Source: an uncultured Acidimicrobiales bacterium | Lineage (GTDB): Bacteria; Actinomycetota; Acidimicrobiia; Acidimicrobiales; UBA10347 | DNA length: 6,789 nucleotides | Reading direction: 5' to 3' | Assembly: GCA_937942965.1 (NCBI GenBank) | Contig: CALDGN010000442.1 | Location: forward strand, 1-6,789 | Shown here: positions 1 to 6,023 of the stretch, piece by piece | Numbering within the stretch: position 1 is the stretch's first letter | Layout: each line of letters opens with the position of its first letter | The notes under the pieces: generated by a model | Databases searched by the model: none | Seen by the model: only the letters and a program-made list of their open reading frames with translations | Told to the model about the DNA's origin: nothing | Made by a program: the position numbers and the translations under genes

Positions 1-122
1 GTCAACTCGCCCGAGACGAGCACGGTCGGCACGCCTGCGTCGTCGACTTCGAACAGCTCCGGCTGCATGTAGGCGCACTGCCCCGAGTTCAGGCAGGTCT
101 CCATGTTGATCTCAATGCGCAT
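1..122 (-). CDS. 3Fe-4S/4Fe-4S-type ferredoxin, N-terminal part (runs off the left edge)
   Basis: Reading leftward from ATG at 122-120 gives 40 residues beginning MRIEINMETCLNSGQC and continuing through AYMQPELFEVDDAG. The Cys10-x5-Cys16 pair in CLNSGQC, followed by a hydrophobic stretch, PELF and an acidic segment, is the N-terminal signature of the small (about 60-70 residue) actinobacterial ferredoxins that usually carry electrons to cytochrome P450s or other oxygenases in the cytoplasm. The remaining cluster cysteines lie beyond the window, so a 3Fe-4S versus 4Fe-4S cluster cannot be decided. A GAGG at 134-131, eight bases before the ATG, is a reasonable ribosome binding site; the GGAG touching the ATG is too close to serve. 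The gene is divergent from the acyl-CoA dehydrogenase. Family call is confident; the redox partner is not visible. Confidence 0.85.
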   Translation of the reverse strand, partial: MRIEINMETCLNSGQCAYMQPELFEVDDAGVPTVLVSGEL

Positions 123-203
123 CTCCAGATCCTCGCAGGTCGACGGAGCAGACGCACGTTGGCCTTCCTCGACTCGGCTCGAAACGGCGCCCTGCACTAC
201 CTT

Positions 204-219
204 GTGAATAGGCATTCAC
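204..219. promoter_or_regulatory. Inverted repeat GTGAAT-N4-ATTCAC, candidate operator between divergent genes
   Basis: The two six-base arms are perfect complements around a four-base AGGC centre. The repeat sits in the relatively AT-rich part of the 117-base divergent intergenic region (123-239), with its right edge 20 bases before the acyl-CoA dehydrogenase ATG. Size and placement suit a dimeric repressor such as a TetR- or GntR-family protein, which often control fatty-acid or steroid catabolic operons. It does not match the KstR or KstR2 consensus as I remember them. No regulator gene is in the window, and no clear -35/-10 pair could be assigned on either strand. Function is inferred. 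Confidence 0.45.
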
Positions 220-225
220 GAATTC

Positions 226-232
226 AGGAAGG
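226..232 (+). promoter_or_regulatory. Ribosome binding site AGGAAGG that decides the acyl-CoA dehydrogenase start
   Basis: AGGAAGG lies seven bases before the ATG at 240. The frame stays open upstream to a TTG at 159, but the residues encoded there do not resemble an acyl-CoA dehydrogenase N-terminus. This site therefore supports 240 as the start. Confidence 0.75.
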
Positions 233-239
233 CACCTCG

Positions 240-1508
240 ATGAGCATCAGCGTGGCCGACTTCGCGGCCGAGGCCGAGGTTTGGTTGAAGGAGCACGGCA
301 CACCGCTGCCGGCCGATCGCGACGACAAGATGCCCCAGCCTGGCGACGAGCTCGCGCTGGCCATCTTCCACAATCTTTCCCACGACGAAGAACAGGCCGT
401 CCTCGACGATCTCTCCCGCTGGCACCAGAAAAAGGCCGAGCGCGGCTATCACGCCATTTCCTGGCCCACCGAGTACGGCGGCCTTGGCCTGACCAAGGAA
501 CATCAGCGGGCGTTCAACCGGCTCGAGGGCCAGTACCAGATCCCCGAACGCCACGAACTCTTCAGCGTCACGGTTGGGCTGATCGCACCGACGGTCAACC
601 ACTTCGGCACCGACGCACAAAAAGAGATGTTCATCGAGAGGCTGCTGACGACCGAGTGGATGTGCGCCCAGCTCTTCAGCGAACCAGGCGCAGGTTCTGA
701 CCTCGCCGGTCTGGGCTGTCGTGCCGAACGCGATGGCGACGAGTGGGTCATCAACGGCCAAAAGGTCTGGAGCAGCGGCGCCCAGTTCGCCGAATGGGGC
801 GAGCTCATCGCCCGCAGCGACGTCGATGCGCCCAAGCACAAGGGCATGACGGCGTTCATGGTTCCGTTCGAGGCCGCGAACCAGCCAGGATCCGGCATGG
901 AAGTCCGCCCCATCAAGCAGATGAGTGGCGGCACCTCGTTCAACGAGGTCTTCTTCAACGACTTCCGCGTGCCCGACACACTCCGGCTCGGCCCGGTGGG
1001 CGAAGGCTGGAAGGTCGCGCTCACCACGCTCGGCTACGAGCGAGACCACAGCGACAACAAGTCCAAGGCCAAGCGCCCCGGCGGTGACTGGAACGACGTG
1101 CTCGCCACCGCTCGCTATCACGGCGTCACCGAAGATCCGGTCATGCGCCAGCGCCTCGCCCAGGTCTACACCAGCCAAAAGGTGCAGGCGTTTACGAACC
1201 GCCGGGCGGCAGATCTCGCCAAGAGCGGCACGCCAGGCCCCGAGGGGTCACTCGGCAAGCTGCTCTGGACCGAAGGCATGACGCTCATTGGCGATGTCAT
1301 GTGCGACATCCTCGGCGCCAGCCTGACCGCAGACACCGGCCAGTGGGCGACCTGGGAGTGGAACGAGCACGTGCTCGGCGCTCCCGGCTACCGCATCGCC
1401 GGCGGCTCTGACGAAATCCAGCGCAACATTGTCGGCGAACGCGTGCTCGGCTTGCCGGGCGAACCGCGGGCTGACAAGAACACGCCGTGGAAAGACATTC
1501 CGAAGTAA
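240..1508 (+). CDS. Acyl-CoA dehydrogenase family protein (FadE-like)
   Basis: This 422-residue FAD enzyme is expected to oxidise an acyl-CoA to the 2,3-enoyl-CoA in the cytoplasm, passing electrons to an electron-transfer flavoprotein. Visible parts are an alpha-helical N-terminal domain (about 1-135), the flavin-contacting segment CAQLFSEPGAGSDLAGL (142-158), a beta domain with MSGGTSFNEVFFNDFRVPD (228-246), and a C-terminal helical domain ending in GGSDEIQRNIVGERVLGLP (388-406). Length is normal for the family (380-430). The position of the MCAD-type catalytic glutamate (YEGT motif) is glycine here, in AGGSDEIQR. Glu267 in TLGYERD (263-269) matches the alternative catalytic site of isovaleryl-CoA dehydrogenase-like enzymes and many actinobacterial FadE proteins. 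It is the first gene of an apparent three-gene operon, 28 bases before the reductase. The substrate cannot be read from sequence; branched, cyclic or steroid-derived acyl-CoAs are possible. Start chosen from the strong ribosome binding site. Confidence 0.93.
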   Translation: MSISVADFAAEAEVWLKEHGTPLPADRDDKMPQPGDELALAIFHNLSHDEEQAVLDDLSRWHQKKAERGYHAISWPTEYGGLGLTKEHQRAFNRLEGQYQIPERHELFSVTVGLIAPTVNHFGTDAQKEMFIERLLTTEWMCAQLFSEPGAGSDLAGLGCRAERDGDEWVINGQKVWSSGAQFAEWGELIARSDVDAPKHKGMTAFMVPFEAANQPGSGMEVRPIKQMSGGTSFNEVFFNDFRVPDTLRLGPVGEGWKVALTTLGYERDHSDNKSKAKRPGGDWNDVLATARYHGVTEDPVMRQRLAQVYTSQKVQAFTNRRAADLAKSGTPGPEGSLGKLLWTEGMTLIGDVMCDILGASLTADTGQWATWEWNEHVLGAPGYRIAGGSDEIQRNIVGERVLGLPGEPRADKNTPWKDIPK

Positions 1509-1520
1509 CTCTTCACCAAC

Positions 1521-1527
1521 AGGGGGA
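1521..1527 (+). promoter_or_regulatory. Ribosome binding site AGGGGGA for the SDR gene
   Basis: AGGGGGA lies nine bases before the ATG at 1537, in the 28-base gap after the acyl-CoA dehydrogenase stop. It rules out the in-frame ATG at 1429, which lies inside the upstream gene and would add 36 residues unlike an SDR N-terminus. Confidence 0.75.
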
Positions 1528-1536
1528 AACAACAAC

Positions 1537-2292
1537 ATGGATCTCGGACTCTCGGGCAAGAAGGCCCTCATCACCGGATCGACCAAGGGCATTGGCCGAG
1601 CCATCGCCGAGACGCTGCTGGCCGAAGGCGCTTCGGTTGCCATTTGTGCTCGCAGCGAAGACGGCGTCGCCGCTGCGGTCGAAGAAATGTCCTCGATGGG
1701 CACCGTTGTAGGCGCTGCCTGCGACGCCGGTGACATGGAAGCGGTCCAGGGCTGGGTCGCCTCGTCGATCGAACAGCTCGGTGGCTGCGACATCTACGTG
1801 CACAACACGTCGGCCAAGCCACAGCGCCAGCTCGATGGCTGGGTCAACAACCTGAACATCGACCTGCTCTCCGCCGTTGCTGGCATTGGCGCCGCAACCG
1901 ATGCGCTCGCCGACGGTGGCGGATCGGTGATCTCGATCGGCACCACCGCAACCGCTGAGCACTTCGCCAGCGGCTCGGGCAGCTACAGCGCACTCAAGGC
2001 CGCGGTCACCAACTGGACCCTCGGCCAAGCTCAGGTGCTGGGCTCCAAGGGTGTGCGCTGCAACGTCGTGTCGCCAGGACCGATCATGGTCGAAGGTGGC
2101 GACTGGGACATGATCAAGAACAACATGGCCGAGTTCTACGCCGCAACCGAGAAGACCCATCCCGGCGGCCAGCTCGGCGACCCTGCCGACGTCGCCAACA
2201 TGGTGGCGTTCTTGTCGGGCGATGTCGCCAAGCACATCAACGGCGCGAACGTTGTTGTCGATGGCGGCTTCCTCAAGCGTGTGAACTACTGA
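1537..2292 (+). CDS. Short-chain dehydrogenase/reductase (SDR family oxidoreductase)
   Basis: This 251-residue protein has the classical SDR size and fold order. The dinucleotide-binding motif TGSTKGIG is at 13-20. ARS at 38-40 after the second strand suggests NADP(H), and an Asp after the third strand (CDAGD, Asp63) is conserved. The catalytic pair is Tyr150 and Lys154 in YSALK. NVVSPGPIMVEGGDW (176-190) is the usual Pro-Gly loop, and INGANVVVDGGF (234-245) is the C-terminal signature. Two positions depart from the textbook motifs: NNAG is replaced by HNTS (89-92), and the catalytic-serine region reads SIGTT (133-137), so Thr136 or Thr137 would have to replace Ser. Placed after an acyl-CoA dehydrogenase, it may oxidise a 3-hydroxyacyl-CoA or reduce a ketone in the same route. 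That is inference; SDR substrates cannot be assigned from sequence. Gap to the next gene is 10 bases. Confidence 0.92.
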   Translation: MDLGLSGKKALITGSTKGIGRAIAETLLAEGASVAICARSEDGVAAAVEEMSSMGTVVGAACDAGDMEAVQGWVASSIEQLGGCDIYVHNTSAKPQRQLDGWVNNLNIDLLSAVAGIGAATDALADGGGSVISIGTTATAEHFASGSGSYSALKAAVTNWTLGQAQVLGSKGVRCNVVSPGPIMVEGGDWDMIKNNMAEFYAATEKTHPGGQLGDPADVANMVAFLSGDVAKHINGANVVVDGGFLKRVNY

Positions 2293-2302
2293 GCGACACG
2301 CC

Positions 2303-3094
2303 ATGAGCGACACCGCTATCAGCGAGACAGAGACAACCGACCGGCCGAAACGCGTCGACGCGATGCTTGTCGCTGGCGGCAAGTATCACGACATCAACTA
2401 TGCGCGGCGAGAGCTGCTGTCGTTGATCGGCGAGCACGAGCATGTCTGGACAACGGTCGACTCGAACTACGAGAACACCGATGCGCTCGACAACTGCTCA
2501 GTGCTCATCTCGTACACGTGCGACGTCCGGCCCAGCGAGGCTGCACAAGCCAAGATCCGCGACTGGGTCCAGGGCGGCGGTCGCTGGATTGCCCTGCACG
2601 GCACCAACGCGGCACTTGACCTCGGGACACCCAACGGCGTCGAGGCGCCGCGCTGTTTCCCAACGTGGGCCGAGACCCTCGGGTCGCAGTTCATTGCCCA
2701 CCCGCCGATCATGCCGTACACGGTCGAGACGACGGCGCCCGATCACTGGCTGGTCGAAGGCATCGGCGAGTTCGATACCGACGACGAGCTGTACTGCATG
2801 GAGTATCACGACGCCGACGCGCTCGAGCCGTTGTTGCACACCACGTGGACGGGCACTGCTCGGGGCTTCGCCGAAGCCGAGTGGACCGACAACGACCGGC
2901 ACCTGATCCAGTATCTGCGTCCGCTCGGTGACGGTGCGGTGCTGTACAACACGCTCGGTCACTGTCGCGGCCACTGGGACATGCACCCGGTTGTTGAGTA
3001 TCACGCAACGGTCGAGCGGTGTTCGTGGGAGAAGCCGCAGTATCACGAGCTGTTGCGTCGGGCGATCCGGTGGGGCCTCGGCGCCAGCGCCTAG
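2303..3094 (+). CDS. ThuA-like domain protein
   Basis: This 263-residue cytoplasmic protein has no signal peptide. It carries ThuA hallmarks (class I glutamine-amidotransferase-like fold) across nearly its whole length: an N-terminal strand and turn DAMLVAGGKYHD (19-30), GGRWIALHGTNAA (92-104), GSQFIAHPP (127-135), DELYCMEYHD (161-170), YNTLGHCRG (215-223) and the C-terminal helix KPQYHELLRRAIRWGLG (244-260). ThuA was named from a Rhizobium trehalose-utilisation locus and the family also contains putative sugar-processing hydrolases, but most members have no proven reaction. The first 16 residues are Ser/Thr/Glu-rich and probably disordered. It lies 10 bases after the SDR stop and has no obvious Shine-Dalgarno sequence before its ATG, so translation may depend on coupling to the SDR gene. 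It is last in the operon. The family call is firm and the function is open. Confidence 0.88.
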   Translation: MSDTAISETETTDRPKRVDAMLVAGGKYHDINYARRELLSLIGEHEHVWTTVDSNYENTDALDNCSVLISYTCDVRPSEAAQAKIRDWVQGGGRWIALHGTNAALDLGTPNGVEAPRCFPTWAETLGSQFIAHPPIMPYTVETTAPDHWLVEGIGEFDTDDELYCMEYHDADALEPLLHTTWTGTARGFAEAEWTDNDRHLIQYLRPLGDGAVLYNTLGHCRGHWDMHPVVEYHATVERCSWEKPQYHELLRRAIRWGLGASA

Positions 3095-3117
3095 CTGCCG
3101 CGACTTGCTGCTCGTCG
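3095..3117. other. Convergent intergenic gap with no recognisable terminator
   Basis: Only 23 bases separate the ThuA stop from the permease stop. There is no strong stem followed by a T-run on either strand. Transcription from the two operons probably ends by a factor-dependent mechanism or overlaps into the opposing gene. Confidence 0.5.
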
Positions 3118-5157
3118 TCACGTACTCGGACCGGGACCGCGCCAACCGGCGCGGAACCGGTCGACGAGCGGGCGGCCGAGGCTCGAGAGGCCGTCGGGGC
3201 GCCGCACGGCGATAGCGATCATCACGATGCCGGCCACGGCGCCTCGGAGGAACTCGCCTTCGCTGGCCGATGACGAGGCCAGCCCTGCAGGGATCAGCAC
3301 GGCGCCGATGAGCGCTCCGGCGATCGAGCCGACGCCGCCGATGAACAGCAGCGTCAGGTTCGTGATGCCGCCGAACGGCGACCAGGTGCTGACCGACAGG
3401 ACCGACACGGCATAGGCCGTCATGACGCCGGCGATCCCAGCGATAAATGCGCTGATCGCGAAGCCGAGCAGCTTGATGCGGGTCAGGTCGATGCCGATCG
3501 CGGCGGCGGCACGTTCGTTGGCTCGGGTTGCCAGCATGCGTCGTCCGACCGCGCCGCGGCGAAGGTTCATGACGGCCAGCAGCACGAGGATGAGCAGCGT
3601 TGCGACGAGTGCGGTGAACGCCGGGTTGTCGTTCAGCCCGGTGTCGAGGTTGCGGCTGGCGACATCGACCCCGAACCAGGTGGGGCGAGGCACCGGTGTG
3701 TTGGCGCCGGCTGTCGATCCGACAAAGGCTGGGTTTGCGAACACGAGCTCGGTCGCGGCAGTCGCAGCAGCGAGCGTGACCACGGCCAGGTTGATGCCGC
3801 GAATACGCAACGCTGGCAGCGCGACAAGCATGCCGACGAACGTCGCGACGCCGACCCCAGCGAGGGCGGCGAGCGGGTGGGGGAATCCGGGCCCGTCGAC
3901 GACGAAGATGCTCAAGCCCTGGCGGGTGCCGTCCGACGCGAACCGGGTCGTGAGATAGGCGGCGACTCCGGCGAAGGCCAGATTGGCGAGCGAGACCTGG
4001 CCGAGGTAGCCGACGAGCACGACCGACGACAACATCAGCAGGCAAGCGATCAGCGTCACGACGAGTCGAGCTTCGGCAGCACCGGTCGACTGCGATGAGA
4101 TCACGATGATGACGGCAGCGACGATGACCGCCCAGCGAAGCGGGTGATGCACGATCGGGGCTCGAGGCTGAGGCCGCACGACCACGGTGGAGCGCACGGG
4201 CAGCTGGTCGCCTCGGGCGAATTGGAGTCCGACGATGATCAGGAGCGGAACCGCATCTCGCAATCCTTCGGACGGGATGCTCGAAGGCCACCAGTCGAAC
4301 CGGACCATCCAGACGGCAGCGGACTGGATCATGCCGATGGCGATGCCGCCGAGCGCAGCGATACCTGGCGAGGTCAAGTTGCCGAGCAAGGCAGCGCCGA
4401 GGGCCGGCACGATCAGCAGCGTGTAGCCGCCTGGGGAAAGCGACGTCACGTCGAGGAACAGCACCCCTGCGAGTCCCGTGATGGTGGCCGAGATCATCCA
4501 GTTGATGAGTGCGAGTCGTTGCGGACTCCAGCCGAGCAGTTCGGCGCCGCGGGGCCGCTCCTCGGCAGCTCGGGTCGCGAGCCCGAGATCGGTGTAGCGG
4601 TAGTACGCCCAGAGCATTACGGCGATGATCAGTGCGATGGCGGCGAGCGCGATTCTGGCGTAGGGCAGATCACCGCCGAGCCCGAAGATGTTCTCGACGC
4701 TGCCGGTCGGCAGGATCCCCTCGACCTGGCGGACCTTGCCGCCAAAGTGATGCGACGCCAGCGCTTGCAGGTATGACAGCACGCCGAGCGAGGCGATGAT
4801 CTTCGAGATCGGCGGGCTGTCACGCAGCGGGCCGAACACCAAAAAGTGCAGGGCAACGCCGAGCAGCAGCGACAGCGCGAGCGCGCCGGCAACCGCTATC
4901 CCTTTCGACGTCGGACCCCCGAGGTCAATCGCGACCGGCAGGTCGATCGGACCGGGAATCGGATCGAACCACGGCAGATAGATCTGCCCCGACTCGCGCA
5001 GCGTCGCGTACCCGTACGCCGGGTACATGGCGAGCGCGGCCTGGTCCAGGTTGATGACCCCGGCGCCCTTGTGCCCGACGACGACGCCGGCGCCGATGAG
5101 TCCGTAGAACCCACCGACCCCGATGCCGAGGATGCCGAGAAGGAGAAAAGTGCTCAG
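3118..5157 (-). CDS. Fused LivH-LivM branched-chain amino acid-type ABC transporter permease, probable CTG start
   Basis: This 679-residue inner-membrane protein joins the two permease subunits that are usually separate. The LivH half (about 1-320) includes GVINLDQAALAMYPAYGY (33-50), FGPLRDSPPISKIIASLG (108-125) and the coupling-loop signature TDLGLATRAAEERPRGAELLG (189-209, key residues Gly192, Arg196 and Ala197). The LivM half (about 340-660) includes GYLGQVSLANLAF (383-395), ALRIRGINLAVVTLA (449-463), the second coupling loop GRRMLATRANERAAAAIGID (538-557) and GGVGSIAGALIG (607-618). The only downstream ATG that keeps frame (5028) would delete the first membrane helix and the residues just before LAMYPAYGY. 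Between the in-frame stop at 5187-5185 and that ATG there is no ATG, GTG or TTG. CTG at 5157-5155 overlaps the preceding stop as CTGA and restores a normal LivH N-terminus, so I place the start there. Two ATPases (LivF and presumably LivG) would drive it. Substrate unknown: amino acids, amides, short carboxylates and aromatic acids are all known for this class. Confidence 0.9.
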   Translation of the reverse strand: MSTFLLLGILGIGVGGFYGLIGAGVVVGHKGAGVINLDQAALAMYPAYGYATLRESGQIYLPWFDPIPGPIDLPVAIDLGGPTSKGIAVAGALALSLLLGVALHFLVFGPLRDSPPISKIIASLGVLSYLQALASHHFGGKVRQVEGILPTGSVENIFGLGGDLPYARIALAAIALIIAVMLWAYYRYTDLGLATRAAEERPRGAELLGWSPQRLALINWMISATITGLAGVLFLDVTSLSPGGYTLLIVPALGAALLGNLTSPGIAALGGIAIGMIQSAAVWMVRFDWWPSSIPSEGLRDAVPLLIIVGLQFARGDQLPVRSTVVVRPQPRAPIVHHPLRWAVIVAAVIIVISSQSTGAAEARLVVTLIACLLMLSSVVLVGYLGQVSLANLAFAGVAAYLTTRFASDGTRQGLSIFVVDGPGFPHPLAALAGVGVATFVGMLVALPALRIRGINLAVVTLAAATAATELVFANPAFVGSTAGANTPVPRPTWFGVDVASRNLDTGLNDNPAFTALVATLLILVLLAVMNLRRGAVGRRMLATRANERAAAAIGIDLTRIKLLGFAISAFIAGIAGVMTAYAVSVLSVSTWSPFGGITNLTLLFIGGVGSIAGALIGAVLIPAGLASSSASEGEFLRGAVAGIVMIAIAVRRPDGLSSLGRPLVDRFRAGWRGPGPST
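5154..5157 (-). promoter_or_regulatory. CTGA stop/start overlap, likely translational coupling into livHM
   Basis: The TGA of the membrane protein (5156-5154) shares bases with a CTG (5157-5155) in the permease frame. The layout matches the ATGA overlaps at the two upstream junctions, with C in place of A. Only a weak AGG lies just before it (within GTAGGCGC), so reinitiation after termination is the likely entry mode. Confidence 0.55.
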
Positions 5158-6023
5158 GCGCCTACTGCGCCACGGGCGCGGTTCTCAACGAAGCCGACTG
5201 CGACCATGACGACGCCAGCGAGCAAGGCAAGCCAGAGGCCGATGCCGGCGCCGAGGTCGGCAGGGAAGCGAACGATCGAGATCCAGGTCGCAACCGGAAG
5301 CACGATGGCGACTGCGCCAGCAGCGATCAACGCATGGCCGAGCAGCGCATTTGGTCCTGGTTCGGCCAGTCCTTGACGACGAAGCCGCATGAGGGCTCCG
5401 ACACACACGATGATGCCAGCGATCAGCAGGATGAAACCGAACCGTGGGCCCGAGCGAGGGTTGCCCGCCGACTCATCCATGGCGGACAGCGAGATGTCTC
5501 CGGCGGTGAGCCAGGCCATGAATGGGAACAAGGCGATTCCGGCGCCCATGACTGCTGCGATGATCGAGAAGACGCGCCGTTTCCCGGGCTCGATCGGTTG
5601 CACATGCGGGTCAGGTTCTTGTGCCGAGAGGGTGAGCATGCCGACCTGGGGGATGATCGACGCGGCGAAGTAGGCGGCGACGGCACCCCAGCCGGTACCG
5701 GCCGGGAACGTGGCCAACCAGCCGACCATGAACGCGATCATGTTCATCCACGCGGCGATACCGAGGATCACCGTGAGCTGCTCAACACCAAGACCAGGCA
5801 GCACACGCGTGCGGCCACCGAGCCGCATGAGCGCGAGCACGACGAGGGCGACCGCCAAGGCGACGGCGACGATCCCGTAGCCGGTCCCACCTTCGGCATC
5901 GAATGCACCGAGGTCGGGGTCGCCTCGCTTCGCCCATTTCCCGAACGCAGCGAAGATCAGATAGAGCACCGCAAGCAAGAGGTGCACCAGCTTGAGGATC
6001 AACATCAGCGAGATCTTCTTCAT
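5154..6023 (-). CDS. Unrecognised integral membrane protein, about eight segments, between livF and livHM
   Basis: I do not recognise a named family in this 289-residue protein. Hydrophobic segments lie near residues 4-26, 48-68, 82-102, 113-133, 150-172, 195-214, 228-250 and 258-279, so about eight membrane helices. The two halves look like a duplicated four-segment unit. ALMRL followed seven residues later by Pro-Gly occurs at 64-77 and again at 210-223, an offset of 146. The acidic loops GAFDAEGG (39-46) and SAMDESAG (180-187) also correspond. The start is ATG at 6023: GGAGGGGAGA (6040-6031) is a strong ribosome binding site, and the ATG overlaps the LivF stop as ATGA. A longer open frame to 6140 would sit inside livF and is rejected. 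It lacks permease coupling-loop motifs, so it is not a third LIV permease. Its position implies a job in or with the transporter; that is inference. Confidence 0.82.
   Translation of the reverse strand: MKKISLMLILKLVHLLLAVLYLIFAAFGKWAKRGDPDLGAFDAEGGTGYGIVAVALAVALVVLALMRLGGRTRVLPGLGVEQLTVILGIAAWMNMIAFMVGWLATFPAGTGWGAVAAYFAASIIPQVGMLTLSAQEPDPHVQPIEPGKRRVFSIIAAVMGAGIALFPFMAWLTAGDISLSAMDESAGNPRSGPRFGFILLIAGIIVCVGALMRLRRQGLAEPGPNALLGHALIAAGAVAIVLPVATWISIVRFPADLGAGIGLWLALLAGVVMVAVGFVENRARGAVGA

Noticed and set aside
159..239. In-frame upstream TTG start extending the acyl-CoA dehydrogenase by 27 residues
   Set aside because: The added residues are unlike the family N-terminus, the ATG at 240 has a strong ribosome binding site, and the extension would read through the palindrome.
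216..1178. Long minus-strand open frame (320 codons) opposite the acyl-CoA dehydrogenase
   Set aside because: High-GC shadow of the real gene; no domain, no ribosome binding site, and biased composition typical of an antisense frame.
3079..3117. Short GGCGC-CA-GCGCC hairpin near the convergent stops as a terminator
   Set aside because: The loop is only two bases, the stem is inside the ThuA coding end, and no T-run follows on either strand.
2498..4291. Very long minus-strand open frame (597 codons) spanning ThuA and the LivM half
   Set aside because: Arg/Pro-rich translation with no recognisable motif; it covers two well-supported genes in other frames.
5154..5160. Programmed -1 frameshift joining the membrane protein to the permease
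   Set aside because: A shift just before the TGA would give a fusion, but there is no slippery heptamer or evident downstream stem; a coupled CTG start is simpler.
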